NCBI GenBank assembly: GCA_030602705.1
Contig: JAUVZF010000001.1
Location: forward strand, 1 to 64,000
DNA length: 64,000 bases
Direction: 5' to 3'
Source: Planctomycetota bacterium
GTDB taxonomy: Bacteria; Planctomycetota; Phycisphaerae; FEN-1346
This document shows positions 40,398 to 48,083 of this stretch, piece after piece. The number at the start of each line of letters is the position of its first letter. The stretch's first letter is position 1. A program made the position numbers and the translations under genes. The notes beneath the pieces were generated by a model that saw only the letters and a program-made list of their open reading frames with translations, searched no databases and was not told the DNA's origin.

Positions 40398-41756
40398 ATG
40401 ACTGCGCAGCGAATCCGCGGTAGGGCGGAGGCAAAGGGCGTGGCATTCCTGATCATCATCATCTTTGTGGCGCTTTTTGCCTGCATGGCAGTGGCACTGG
40501 CAACCACCTCCGACATGAACATGCTCGTATCACGCAACCGGCTCGAAAGCAATCAGGCCGCCACACTCGTTGAAACCGGGCTGCTTCTGGCCCAGAAGGA
40601 ACTCGGGGGGGCCCAAATCGCAGGAACCAACGCCGAGGCCGTGCACACATCAATCGCCGCCCACCTGCGATCCCTGTGGGCATCTTCCAGCACCGTCGAC
40701 GCCGGCGCCATCGCCGACGATGCCGGCGGCGTCGTGCTCCCCCCCATTACGTTGACCCGCGCCGACGGACGCACCGGCACCATCAGCCTGGTTATCACAT
40801 CCGACGGCGGCGTCGACGACACGCCGACCATCGAAATCGCCTCCACCGGCAGGTTCGGCAAGGCCGTCCGGACCGCCTACTACGACCTGGGTGTCGATAG
40901 CGCCATGTTCAACGCCTACGGCATCGTCACGAGGTCAAAGATCGTCATGACGGACAGCGCCACGATTCAGGGGGCCAACAACGACCGGGAGGGCGGTATC
41001 CTGTCGACCACCACGTCTGTGACCCGCGCCATCGACATGAGCGGCAGCGCCAGCATCAGCGGAGACGCCGCAGCCACCAACCCCGATGCGGAGATCAGAA
41101 CCAGCGAGGATGCCAACGTCGGCGGCTCCAAGATCACCGGAGCCCCCGAACCCCCGTGGCCGACCGTCCAGACCGCCGATTTCGAGCAATACGTCGAGGA
41201 AGTCGTCGTCGGCGATGTCAGCAACACGACGCTTCACAACATCCGCATCCCCGCCGGCACCAATCCCACCTTCAGCGGCAACGTCAACCTCTACGGCGTG
41301 GTTTACATCGAGTCGCCGAACATCGTCACCTTCGAGGGGAACACAAACATCTGTGGCATCATCGTCGCCGAGGAACCCGCCGTCGAGAACCTGGAAATCA
41401 ACCAGATCCTGTTCGCCGGCAACCTCAGCGCCTCCGGGGTCCAGAACCTGCCGGCCGAAAGCCGCTATGACGGACTCCGGGACGAGACCGGCTCGTTTCT
41501 TCTGGCCCCCGGTTACTCTGCCGAATTCTCAGGCAATTTCAGCACCATCGGCGGGTGCATGGTGGCCGGCAAGTTCGTCTTCCGCGGAAACGCCGCCGGC
41601 ACCATCGGCGGCACCATCATAAACCTCAACGACTCGGTCGTCGAACTCAAAGGCAACGCCAACCTGACCATCGATAAGAACGCTGCGGACCCGCACCCCG
41701 CCGGCCTCAGCGAGGCGTACGCCTTGGTCTGCGTCAGGGGATCTTACAGGGAGTAA
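40398..41756 (+). CDS. Pilus-associated PilX-like protein, copy 2 (tandem duplicate)
   Basis: Same start context GGAGGACGAACCATGACTGCGCA and near-identical N-terminus to 38956-40320; ORF-track start at 39717 is an upstream out-of-frame extension. Confidence 0.65.
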   Translation: MTAQRIRGRAEAKGVAFLIIIIFVALFACMAVALATTSDMNMLVSRNRLESNQAATLVETGLLLAQKELGGAQIAGTNAEAVHTSIAAHLRSLWASSSTVDAGAIADDAGGVVLPPITLTRADGRTGTISLVITSDGGVDDTPTIEIASTGRFGKAVRTAYYDLGVDSAMFNAYGIVTRSKIVMTDSATIQGANNDREGGILSTTTSVTRAIDMSGSASISGDAAATNPDAEIRTSEDANVGGSKITGAPEPPWPTVQTADFEQYVEEVVVGDVSNTTLHNIRIPAGTNPTFSGNVNLYGVVYIESPNIVTFEGNTNICGIIVAEEPAVENLEINQILFAGNLSASGVQNLPAESRYDGLRDETGSFLLAPGYSAEFSGNFSTIGGCMVAGKFVFRGNAAGTIGGTIINLNDSVVELKGNANLTIDKNAADPHPAGLSEAYALVCVRGSYRE

Positions 41757-41759
41757 CCC

Positions 41760-42737
41760 ATGCGATACCTACACTCAAGAACTACCGGCTTCACGATAGC
41801 CGAACTGCTCATCGCGATGGCGCTGATGGCACTGCTTCTGTCGGCCATCGCCTATGGCATGTACAGCGCCGAGACCAGCAGCGACTACAACACCAGGAAA
41901 TCGGAACTCGTGACCCGCGCGCGCGGCGTTCTCGACCGCATCGCGTCCGACGTGTGGCGCGCCGACGCCACCCTCACGTCCGCCGACCACAGCGCGGTCA
42001 ACATCATGTTCGCCAGGCGCCTGCCAGGCGGCGGAGAAGAGACGGTCTGGCGCCAGTATCGAAAAGAGCAGGTTGGCGGCCAGTGGGTCATCAAGGTCTA
42101 CGAAGACGACAGCCCCATCGCGCTGCCCCCCGCAACCCCTTCGAGCAGCGCCACCGGCGCCGTCCTCACACCCAACGTCAAGACGTTCGACGTGTGGTCC
42201 GAGATCACCTCGTCACGCACCATCACCGAGACCCTCTCCTGCCGCATCACCGCCACCATCGGACCGAACGTCGGCAACACCTTCACCATCCCGATGGAAG
42301 AAGGCCCCTACGTCATGAAACTCTCCCAGACCCAGTACAACGACCGTCCTCCCGTAGAGTGCGTCGACTATGTGCCGAGACCCGAATACGAGCCCGACGA
42401 CAACCCCAACGTCTACTGGCTGTGTATGGAAGACGCCCAGGCCCCCCCCGTTGCCCTCCCGAACGCAGACTGGGACCACAACGATTTCATGCTCAAGGTC
42501 ACCGAGGGGGCCCACCAGGTCCAAATGGAAGTCCACTGGGGTACGGCTGCCTACGACCGCGACGTCATGGGCCCCGACGGCGAACTCCTCTACGGCGACC
42601 TCGGCGGCACACACACCTACACCTACGTGCCCTATTGTGCGGATAGCGACAAGGTCCGCATCGAACTCGAACTCCAGAACGGCAACGTCGAGACCGGCGC
42701 GACCATTACCGCCACCCAGCGCAAGTCGCTGTTCTGA
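41760..42737 (+). CDS. Type II secretion/pilus pseudopilin (GspJ-like)
   Basis: TTGFTIAELLIAMALMALLLSAIAYGMY prepilin N-terminus. Confidence 0.8.
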   Translation: MRYLHSRTTGFTIAELLIAMALMALLLSAIAYGMYSAETSSDYNTRKSELVTRARGVLDRIASDVWRADATLTSADHSAVNIMFARRLPGGGEETVWRQYRKEQVGGQWVIKVYEDDSPIALPPATPSSSATGAVLTPNVKTFDVWSEITSSRTITETLSCRITATIGPNVGNTFTIPMEEGPYVMKLSQTQYNDRPPVECVDYVPRPEYEPDDNPNVYWLCMEDAQAPPVALPNADWDHNDFMLKVTEGAHQVQMEVHWGTAAYDRDVMGPDGELLYGDLGGTHTYTYVPYCADSDKVRIELELQNGNVETGATITATQRKSLF

Positions 42738-42850
42738 CCTGCATGTGCCACCCTGGCACGGCTACAGCCGCGCCGGGTGGCACGGCATCCGTACGGAGGC
42801 CGTGAGTTTTGCGCGGCGCCTCTCCCCACCCACCGCGCCGTCCCGCGTGT

Positions 42851-42938
42851 GCCACGGCCGGCCTTGTCCGGCCGTGCGTTTTTCGAGCCCCCCTGCCCAC
42901 CGTGTGCCACGGCCGGTCTTGTCCGGCCGTGCGTTTTC
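42851..42938 (+). terminator. Duplicated terminator-like hairpins
   Basis: CACGGCCGG-N6-CCGGCCGTG at 42853-42876 followed by GCGTTTTT, and again at 42908-42931 followed by CGTTTTCC. Confidence 0.65.
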
Positions 42939-42967
42939 CGAACCCCCGGCGCGCCGTGTCCTTCGCG

Positions 42968-43864
42968 GTTGTGGATTGACCGCGGGCTGGGGTTGGTTAC
43001 ACTCTATCTCCAGAAAGCCGCCGGCGAGGACCGCGTTGTGGATTGACCGCGGGCTGGGGTTGGTTACACTCGACGGCCTTGATCTTCGCCATCACCTGCG
43101 AGTTGTGGATTGACCGCGGGCTGGGGTTGGTTACACTGCGATGCGAGACGGACGTCTGGTACTGGCTGTTGTGGATTGACCGCGGGCTGGGGTTGGTTAC
43201 ACTCTATGCGATCAGGTTCGGGCGACCGCTAACGTTGTGGATTGACCGCGGGCTGGGGTTGGTTACACTGCCGGCCTGCGCGACGTGTCCGGACAACTCG
43301 TTGTGGATTGACCGCGGGCTGGGGTTGGTTACACTGCAGGTGGTTCTCGCATTGACGGCTCTATTGTTGTGGATTGACCGCGGGCTGGGGTTGGTTACAC
43401 TCGTGACGGCCGAAGGGGACGCGGCGGATAAGTTGTGGATTGACCGCGGGCTGGGGTTGGTTACACTCTCGCCCCATATCCACCTGTGGCCGCCGGAGTT
43501 GTGGATTGACCGCGGGCTGGGGTTGGTTACACTCGCCGGCGTCCGCGACCTCATCCCCGACTAGTTGTGGATTGACCGCGGGCTGGGGTTGGTTACACTA
43601 CATGGCCAAGGTTGTCGGCTGGTGGCATGAGTTGTGGATTGACCGCGGGCTGGGGTTGGTTACACTGCTCAACGGTGCGGACATCGGGGGCGTGACGTTG
43701 TGGATTGACCGCGGGCTAGGGTTGGTTACACTTGCGGATCCAGATCTTGTCCGAGTGCCCCATGTTGTGGATTGACCGCGGGCTGGGGTTGGTTACACTT
43801 TTGGCGCCCACGAAGTCGCCGCGCTGCTGTTGTGGATTGACCGCGGGCTGGGGTTGGTTACACT
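42968..43864 (+). CRISPR. Type II-C CRISPR array, 14 repeats of 36 bp, 13 spacers of 29-31 nt
   Basis: Repeat GTTGTGGATTGACCGCGGGCTGGGGTTGGTTACACT starting at 42968, 43035, 43102, 43168, 43234, 43300, 43366, 43432, 43498, 43564, 43631, 43697 (one G>A), 43764, 43829. Confidence 0.98.
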
Positions 43865-43912
43865 AGTTGGCCCGTAAGTCGTGTGAGGCCGGGCAGTTGC
43901 TGCGACCGGAGT

Positions 43913-44136
43913 CTAGAAAAGTTCCAGTTGTCGCGGCTGCTGCTCGGTCGGTTTGCGCCTTTTTCCCCCAAAAACACGCATCCTTTCATACTGTTTGTCC
44001 GTGATGCGAATCAGGCGCACCTCGCCCTCCAGTGGCACCCGGCCGACCTTTCGCCTTCGCGGCGGACGGTGAGCGACCCCTGGTCGATGGCCAAGTGGTT
44101 GCCCTTGCCCGAGATTTCGATGGTGCGCTTAATCAT
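43913..44136 (-). pseudogene. Deletion remnant: cas1 N-terminus joined out of frame to cas2 C-terminus
   Basis: Minus from 44136: MIKRTIEISGKGNHLAIDQGSLTVRREGE (Cas1-like start, overlapping the cas9 stop). Minus 44038-43913: VPLEGEVRLIRITDKQYERMRVFGGKRRKPTEQQPRQLELF* (Cas2-like end). Confidence 0.75.
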
Positions 44137-47100
44137 GGCACGGGAGAACGCGGCCTATGGGGTCCACGGTAACCTTCTGCGTTTGGTACTTACGCAGCGT
44201 GTCCCACGGCCCGATGAGTACGCGAGTGTCCTTGTCTTCAGGTTGGGCCTTGGCCGCAGTGTGCAGGCGGAAGACGACGACCGGACTGCTCACGGAGATA
44301 TTCTGCACGCGGTAGAGCCGAACTTCCCCGGTCTTCCTGTCGGTCAAATAGGCCATGTCGTTGATGGAGAGGGAGAAGACAAACTTGGAGCCATCGGGCA
44401 CGCTTGGCTTGCCATGCTGCCCCGCGCGGTCCACGACGGGCATCCCTTTGCGCAGGCGTTCGTAAGCCTCAAAGCGCGAAACACAGCGTCCCGTCCACTT
44501 GCCGTCGGGCGTCTCGTAGATTTCCACGTGATGGTTGGCGCCGGGCTTGACGAACTTGGCGGGCTTGCCCGATACCTTGCGTATGGGAATGGCGGTGTTC
44601 TCCAAGGTCGTGATCCGCACGCGCTTGATGGGAACACCCGATGGCATGGTGAGTGCCGGTTCCGTCAGCACGTTGCCAAACGCGCCGCTCCCCTTCTCCT
44701 CGATGCCGCGCTCAGCCAGGCGGTCGCGCACGATCTGTTGAATCACCGGATCGCGGACGCGTTGCACCATGGCGCGGGTGAGGCGTTCGACGGGCACGCG
44801 GTAGGCGTACGTGTCCGCTTGGGTGGTGGGCCCATAGCCCGTGTCCTCGTGCAATCCGCCACGCAGTTTCCGGTGCGCGCGGTGGGAGACGTTGATCGCG
44901 TGGATGGCCTCGCGGACCTGGTCCCAGAACCCCTGCCACGGCGGCTGCATAGGCGCGTCTTTCGGGGCGTTGCCGACGACACCCGAAAGACGCTGAAGGT
45001 GGGAGCGAGTCGTCAGGGCGATCACGACGGCGTCGATGGCGTGGTAGCGGTGGTCGTCGCGGGACTTGCTGTAGTCGGTGCCCAGGACGCCGTACAGTCC
45101 CCAGTAGTGGCCGAGTTTGCTGGTGGTCTGGCCTTTGACGGGCCGCACCTCAACTCCGAGGCTTCTCAGGTAGCGCATGGCCAATTGGCTGGCGTAGCGG
45201 GTGTCGTTGAGTTGGCGATTCGCGAAATTGTCGAACTCGACCTCCTTGACGGTGAAGCGGCGGCGTTTCTTCCACGGCAGGCGCTTGGCCCGCTGAAGGA
45301 TGCCCTCGAATTCCGGCGTGTCGTGGTACGCCTCGTAGGGTGTGCGGTTGCCCTTGTCGCGGTTGACCTCGGCACCGTAGCACAGGGTCTTGTTCAGGTA
45401 GGAATCGTCGAGGCTGCGGTCGAGGGGGTAGATGTGTTCGATCTGGACTTCGGGCGACAACAACTTCGTCTTCGGGATATTCTTGCCGGTATAGACGCAC
45501 AGCCCCCCGCACTCCTCCCAAAGACGGTACTTGATGACGTCCTGCCGGGAGGGATTGGGAATGTTGAACTCGGCGACGAGGCGGTCGCGGATTGCGTCGT
45601 TCTCCTTCCGGCGGCGGACGTTGTCGAAGAAGATGTCGCGCCGCCGCTCCCTGCTGTGCTTCATGTCGCGCGCCAGTTCCACCACGATCTCCTCCGCCGT
45701 GCCGTACTGGCGGACCAGGGCGTTGACGACCTTGCGCGTCTCGGTAAGTGCGCGGCGGACAAGAGGGTTCGTCAGGTTCTGGATAACGTCTGCGGCCGCC
45801 GGCAGGCGGTCGAACGTGGCCACGGGCGGCGCGAGTTCGTAGCCGGCCAGGGCCTTGGCCTCGCTGACCACGTGGCCGGCGTCCGGGTCTTTGTCCGGGC
45901 ACAGTTTGCAGCAGCGCTCGTCGCACGCGTGATCCGGTTCCAGGTAAGGCAGCATCTTGCGGATGGCCTTCAGGGAGACCCGCCGGTGGCCCTTCGGCGG
46001 CTTGATCTTCAGGAGTTGCCCGGCCTGGGCCTCGGTGCAGCCCCAGTCTTCGATGGCAAGGCGGCGCAGGTTTTCGGGGTCCTGCACGTCGGCCAGCGCG
46101 TCATACACCGCCTCGCGGGCGTCCTGTGTCAGACCGTCGTACCACTTCCGCAACGTCTTGTGCCGCAGGGCGGCCTCCACGCGGTTGCCCCAAAGGTAGT
46201 CGCGTTTGCCCTCGGTTTCGAGATTGAACGTCTCGGCGTCCTGGAGGCCGAGGTGCTTGCGTATGGCCGAGAACTTCATCTTGGTTTTGCTGCCGAGCGC
46301 ATCGGTCAACCTGGCCCGCTCGTCCGCCGACAGCGCCGTCGTCTCGCCCGAAGCGCGGACAACGCGCAGGTTGTTAATCTCCTGGACCATGCGGAACCGT
46401 TCCGCCAGCCAGTGCGCGCGTGGACAGCGCTTCTCGCCTTGCTCAAGTTCACACTCCCCGATGACTTCCGGGTCGAAGCGCAGTGGACGCTGGTAGAAGA
46501 TGGCATGGTGCACGCGGGCTTTCAGATCATCGCTCAGCAAGTCCGGGTGGTGCTTGGCCTGGGCCTCCCAGAGCAGGGCGAACTCGTCCTCGTACATGGC
46601 ACGGAGGGTGTACCGGCCACGCGTGCGCTGGTCATCATCGCTGGCGTGATTCTGTGCGGCCAGGCGCTTGGCGCGGTATTCGCCGAGGGTGCGGCAGCGT
46701 GCCTCTTGTATCTCTACTTGGAGAGCCCCCGCGTCCTTGGTGACCTTGTTGTCGTCCTCTGACTCGGTCTTGCGGTTCGACTTGAATCCGCGGCGCTGGC
46801 ACATGTGGTAAAGCGCGCGGCCAAACTCATGCGGCTCAAGGGCTTCATCGAGCCCCCGCGCACGGATCTCGTAGGGGTTCTGCTTCATCAGCGCCCTGAA
46901 AGCATCGCGGTCCTCAGGAACAAGCCCGCCTGCAGAAAGGATGCCGTGCAGCAGGCGCCGGCGCTGGCGGCGTCGGTAGACGACCCGGCGCTGGCTGCGC
47001 TTCTCGCGGCGCGTCTGGCCGGGGGCCTGCTCCTTCTTCTCATTCAGGTGCGGGACCCCTTCTGGGAACACCCGCACGCCCGCGCGGATGCGGCGGCCGT

Positions 47101-47185
47101 CGTCGAACGTGTCGCCGTCGGCGGCGATCATCGCCCAGCCGACCGAGTTGCTGCCCAAATCGAGTCCGAGTGTGTAGCGGGTCAT
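44129..47185 (-). CDS. cas9: Cas9 endonuclease, compact type II-C (~1018 aa)
   Basis: RuvC-I YTLGLDLGSNSVGWAM; Arg-rich bridge helix; RuvC-II EEIVVELARDMK; HNH VQIEHIYPLDRSLDDSYLNKTLCYGAEVNRDKGNRTPYEAY; RuvC-III DDHRYHAIDAVVIALT. Start placed at MTRYTLG rather than the ORF-track start at 47236. Confidence 0.97.
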   Translation of the reverse strand: MTRYTLGLDLGSNSVGWAMIAADGDTFDDGRRIRAGVRVFPEGVPHLNEKKEQAPGQTRREKRSQRRVVYRRRQRRRLLHGILSAGGLVPEDRDAFRALMKQNPYEIRARGLDEALEPHEFGRALYHMCQRRGFKSNRKTESEDDNKVTKDAGALQVEIQEARCRTLGEYRAKRLAAQNHASDDDQRTRGRYTLRAMYEDEFALLWEAQAKHHPDLLSDDLKARVHHAIFYQRPLRFDPEVIGECELEQGEKRCPRAHWLAERFRMVQEINNLRVVRASGETTALSADERARLTDALGSKTKMKFSAIRKHLGLQDAETFNLETEGKRDYLWGNRVEAALRHKTLRKWYDGLTQDAREAVYDALADVQDPENLRRLAIEDWGCTEAQAGQLLKIKPPKGHRRVSLKAIRKMLPYLEPDHACDERCCKLCPDKDPDAGHVVSEAKALAGYELAPPVATFDRLPAAADVIQNLTNPLVRRALTETRKVVNALVRQYGTAEEIVVELARDMKHSRERRRDIFFDNVRRRKENDAIRDRLVAEFNIPNPSRQDVIKYRLWEECGGLCVYTGKNIPKTKLLSPEVQIEHIYPLDRSLDDSYLNKTLCYGAEVNRDKGNRTPYEAYHDTPEFEGILQRAKRLPWKKRRRFTVKEVEFDNFANRQLNDTRYASQLAMRYLRSLGVEVRPVKGQTTSKLGHYWGLYGVLGTDYSKSRDDHRYHAIDAVVIALTTRSHLQRLSGVVGNAPKDAPMQPPWQGFWDQVREAIHAINVSHRAHRKLRGGLHEDTGYGPTTQADTYAYRVPVERLTRAMVQRVRDPVIQQIVRDRLAERGIEEKGSGAFGNVLTEPALTMPSGVPIKRVRITTLENTAIPIRKVSGKPAKFVKPGANHHVEIYETPDGKWTGRCVSRFEAYERLRKGMPVVDRAGQHGKPSVPDGSKFVFSLSINDMAYLTDRKTGEVRLYRVQNISVSSPVVVFRLHTAAKAQPEDKDTRVLIGPWDTLRKYQTQKVTVDPIGRVLPCHD

Positions 47186-47229
47186 GGCGGTCCCTTTCTT
47201 CCTGGCGTGCAAAAAAAGCAAAAATATTA

Positions 47230-47258
47230 TTGACATTCCCGGGGCGGTTGTCCATAGT
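47230..47258 (+). promoter_or_regulatory. Putative tracrRNA promoter
   Basis: TTGACA 47230-47235, 17 bp, CATAGT 47253-47258, about 7 nt before the anti-repeat. Confidence 0.65.
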
Positions 47259-47264
47259 GTATGT

Positions 47265-47370
47265 GGGTGTAACCAACCCTGGTTCGCGGTCTTTTCACAC
47301 CAAGGCCCTCACGCTTTGGCGTGAGAGGATTCGCAGGCACCGCCGCCTCTTCGGAGGCGGCGTCCTTTTT
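47265..47370 (+). ncRNA. tracrRNA
   Basis: Anti-repeat GGTGTAACCAACCCTGGTTCGCGGTCTTTTCACACC pairs with the repeat (13 bp + 7 bp + terminal helix), followed by AAGGCC, hairpin CTCACGC-TTTG-GCGTGAG, and terminator CCGCCGCCTC-TTCG-GAGGCGGCG then TCCTTTTT. Confidence 0.9.
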
Positions 47371-47375
47371 GGCCT

Positions 47376-47640
47376 TTGCCCCCCTTTCCCCGCCGCAGGC
47401 GGGCATTCGGCATTTGTCATTCGGCATTGGCTGTGCAAATACGCGCTCCCTTGCGGTCGCGGCTTGGAACGGGCCGTTGGCCGTTTGCCGCTTGCCGTTA
47501 CTCAATCTGTCGCCGTTCTCTGCGTTCCGCTCCCTTGCGGTCGCGGCTTGGAACGGGCCGTTGCCGTTGGCCGTTACCCAGTAACCGCCGTTCTCTGCGT
47601 TCTCGGCGTCCTCTGCGGTCAAAGCCATTGCCATTTTCGA
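47376..47640. repeat. Intergenic cluster of short dispersed/direct repeats
   Basis: CGCTCCCTTGCGGTCGCGGCTTGGAACGGGCCGTT occurs twice (near 47446 and 47528); gcattcggcatttgtcattcggcatt; ccgttctctgcgttc repeated. Confidence 0.7.
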
Positions 47641-47645
47641 CCCGA

Positions 47646-47703
47646 TTGTTAGAACTCTAACAAAATCCTCGCCCCTCCCTCCGTTTTGTTAGAACTCTAA
47701 CAA
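47646..47703. promoter_or_regulatory. Paired operator-like palindromes
   Basis: TTGTTAGAACTCTAACAA at 47646-47663 and 47686-47703, exactly 40 bp apart. Confidence 0.6.
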
Positions 47704-48083
47704 CTTTTCGGGCCTTTGCGGCCGCTGGTCCGGCCTGCCATTGTGGCATGGTGACTTACATCAATTTCGCCCCCTCAAAAACCCATCAAAAACGGAACAA
47801 AACGGAACAAAAACGGACAAAAACGGACACATAAATCGCAAAAACGGATCAAAAACCAGCGCGTTTTGCCTTACCTATCTTAACATTTGGGCCCAAATCG
47901 CCCCTGACGGCCCAGAAACGGGGCTCGGAGCCAAAAAAAACGCGCATTTGGGTGTTTCGGCGAGGTGAAAATTGACGTAAGTCTTATGCAGGTGGCGGCA
48001 TGTTACGGCAATCCAGGACCATGCAAAGCCGCAAGGCAGCAAGAAAACTGAAATCACGGACTCCGTTCTTGCCGTCTTGCCCT

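Noticed and set aside
39717-41756. 679-aa ORF start upstream of pilus protein copy 2
   Set aside because: The first ~227 codons lie out of frame inside copy 1 and are Arg/His-rich shadow sequence; true start is ATG at 40398 after AAGGAGG.
43138-43167. Spacer 3 resembles codons ETEVW at about 13070
   Set aside because: Only about 15/26 nt identical; not above background.
43600-43630. Spacer 10 shares its 3' 12 nt (CTGGTGGCATGA) with prophage minus strand near 19484-19495
   Set aside because: A 12-nt match is expected by chance for 13 spacers against 64 kb on both strands, and the rest does not align.
42777-43775. Overlapping plus/minus ORFs reading LWIDRGLGLVTL or SVTNPSPRSIHN repeats
   Set aside because: Pure read-through of the 36-bp CRISPR repeat with 66-bp period; not proteins.
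43883-46762. 959-aa plus-strand ORF
   Set aside because: Antisense shadow of cas9 in high-GC sequence; composition and lack of motifs argue against coding.
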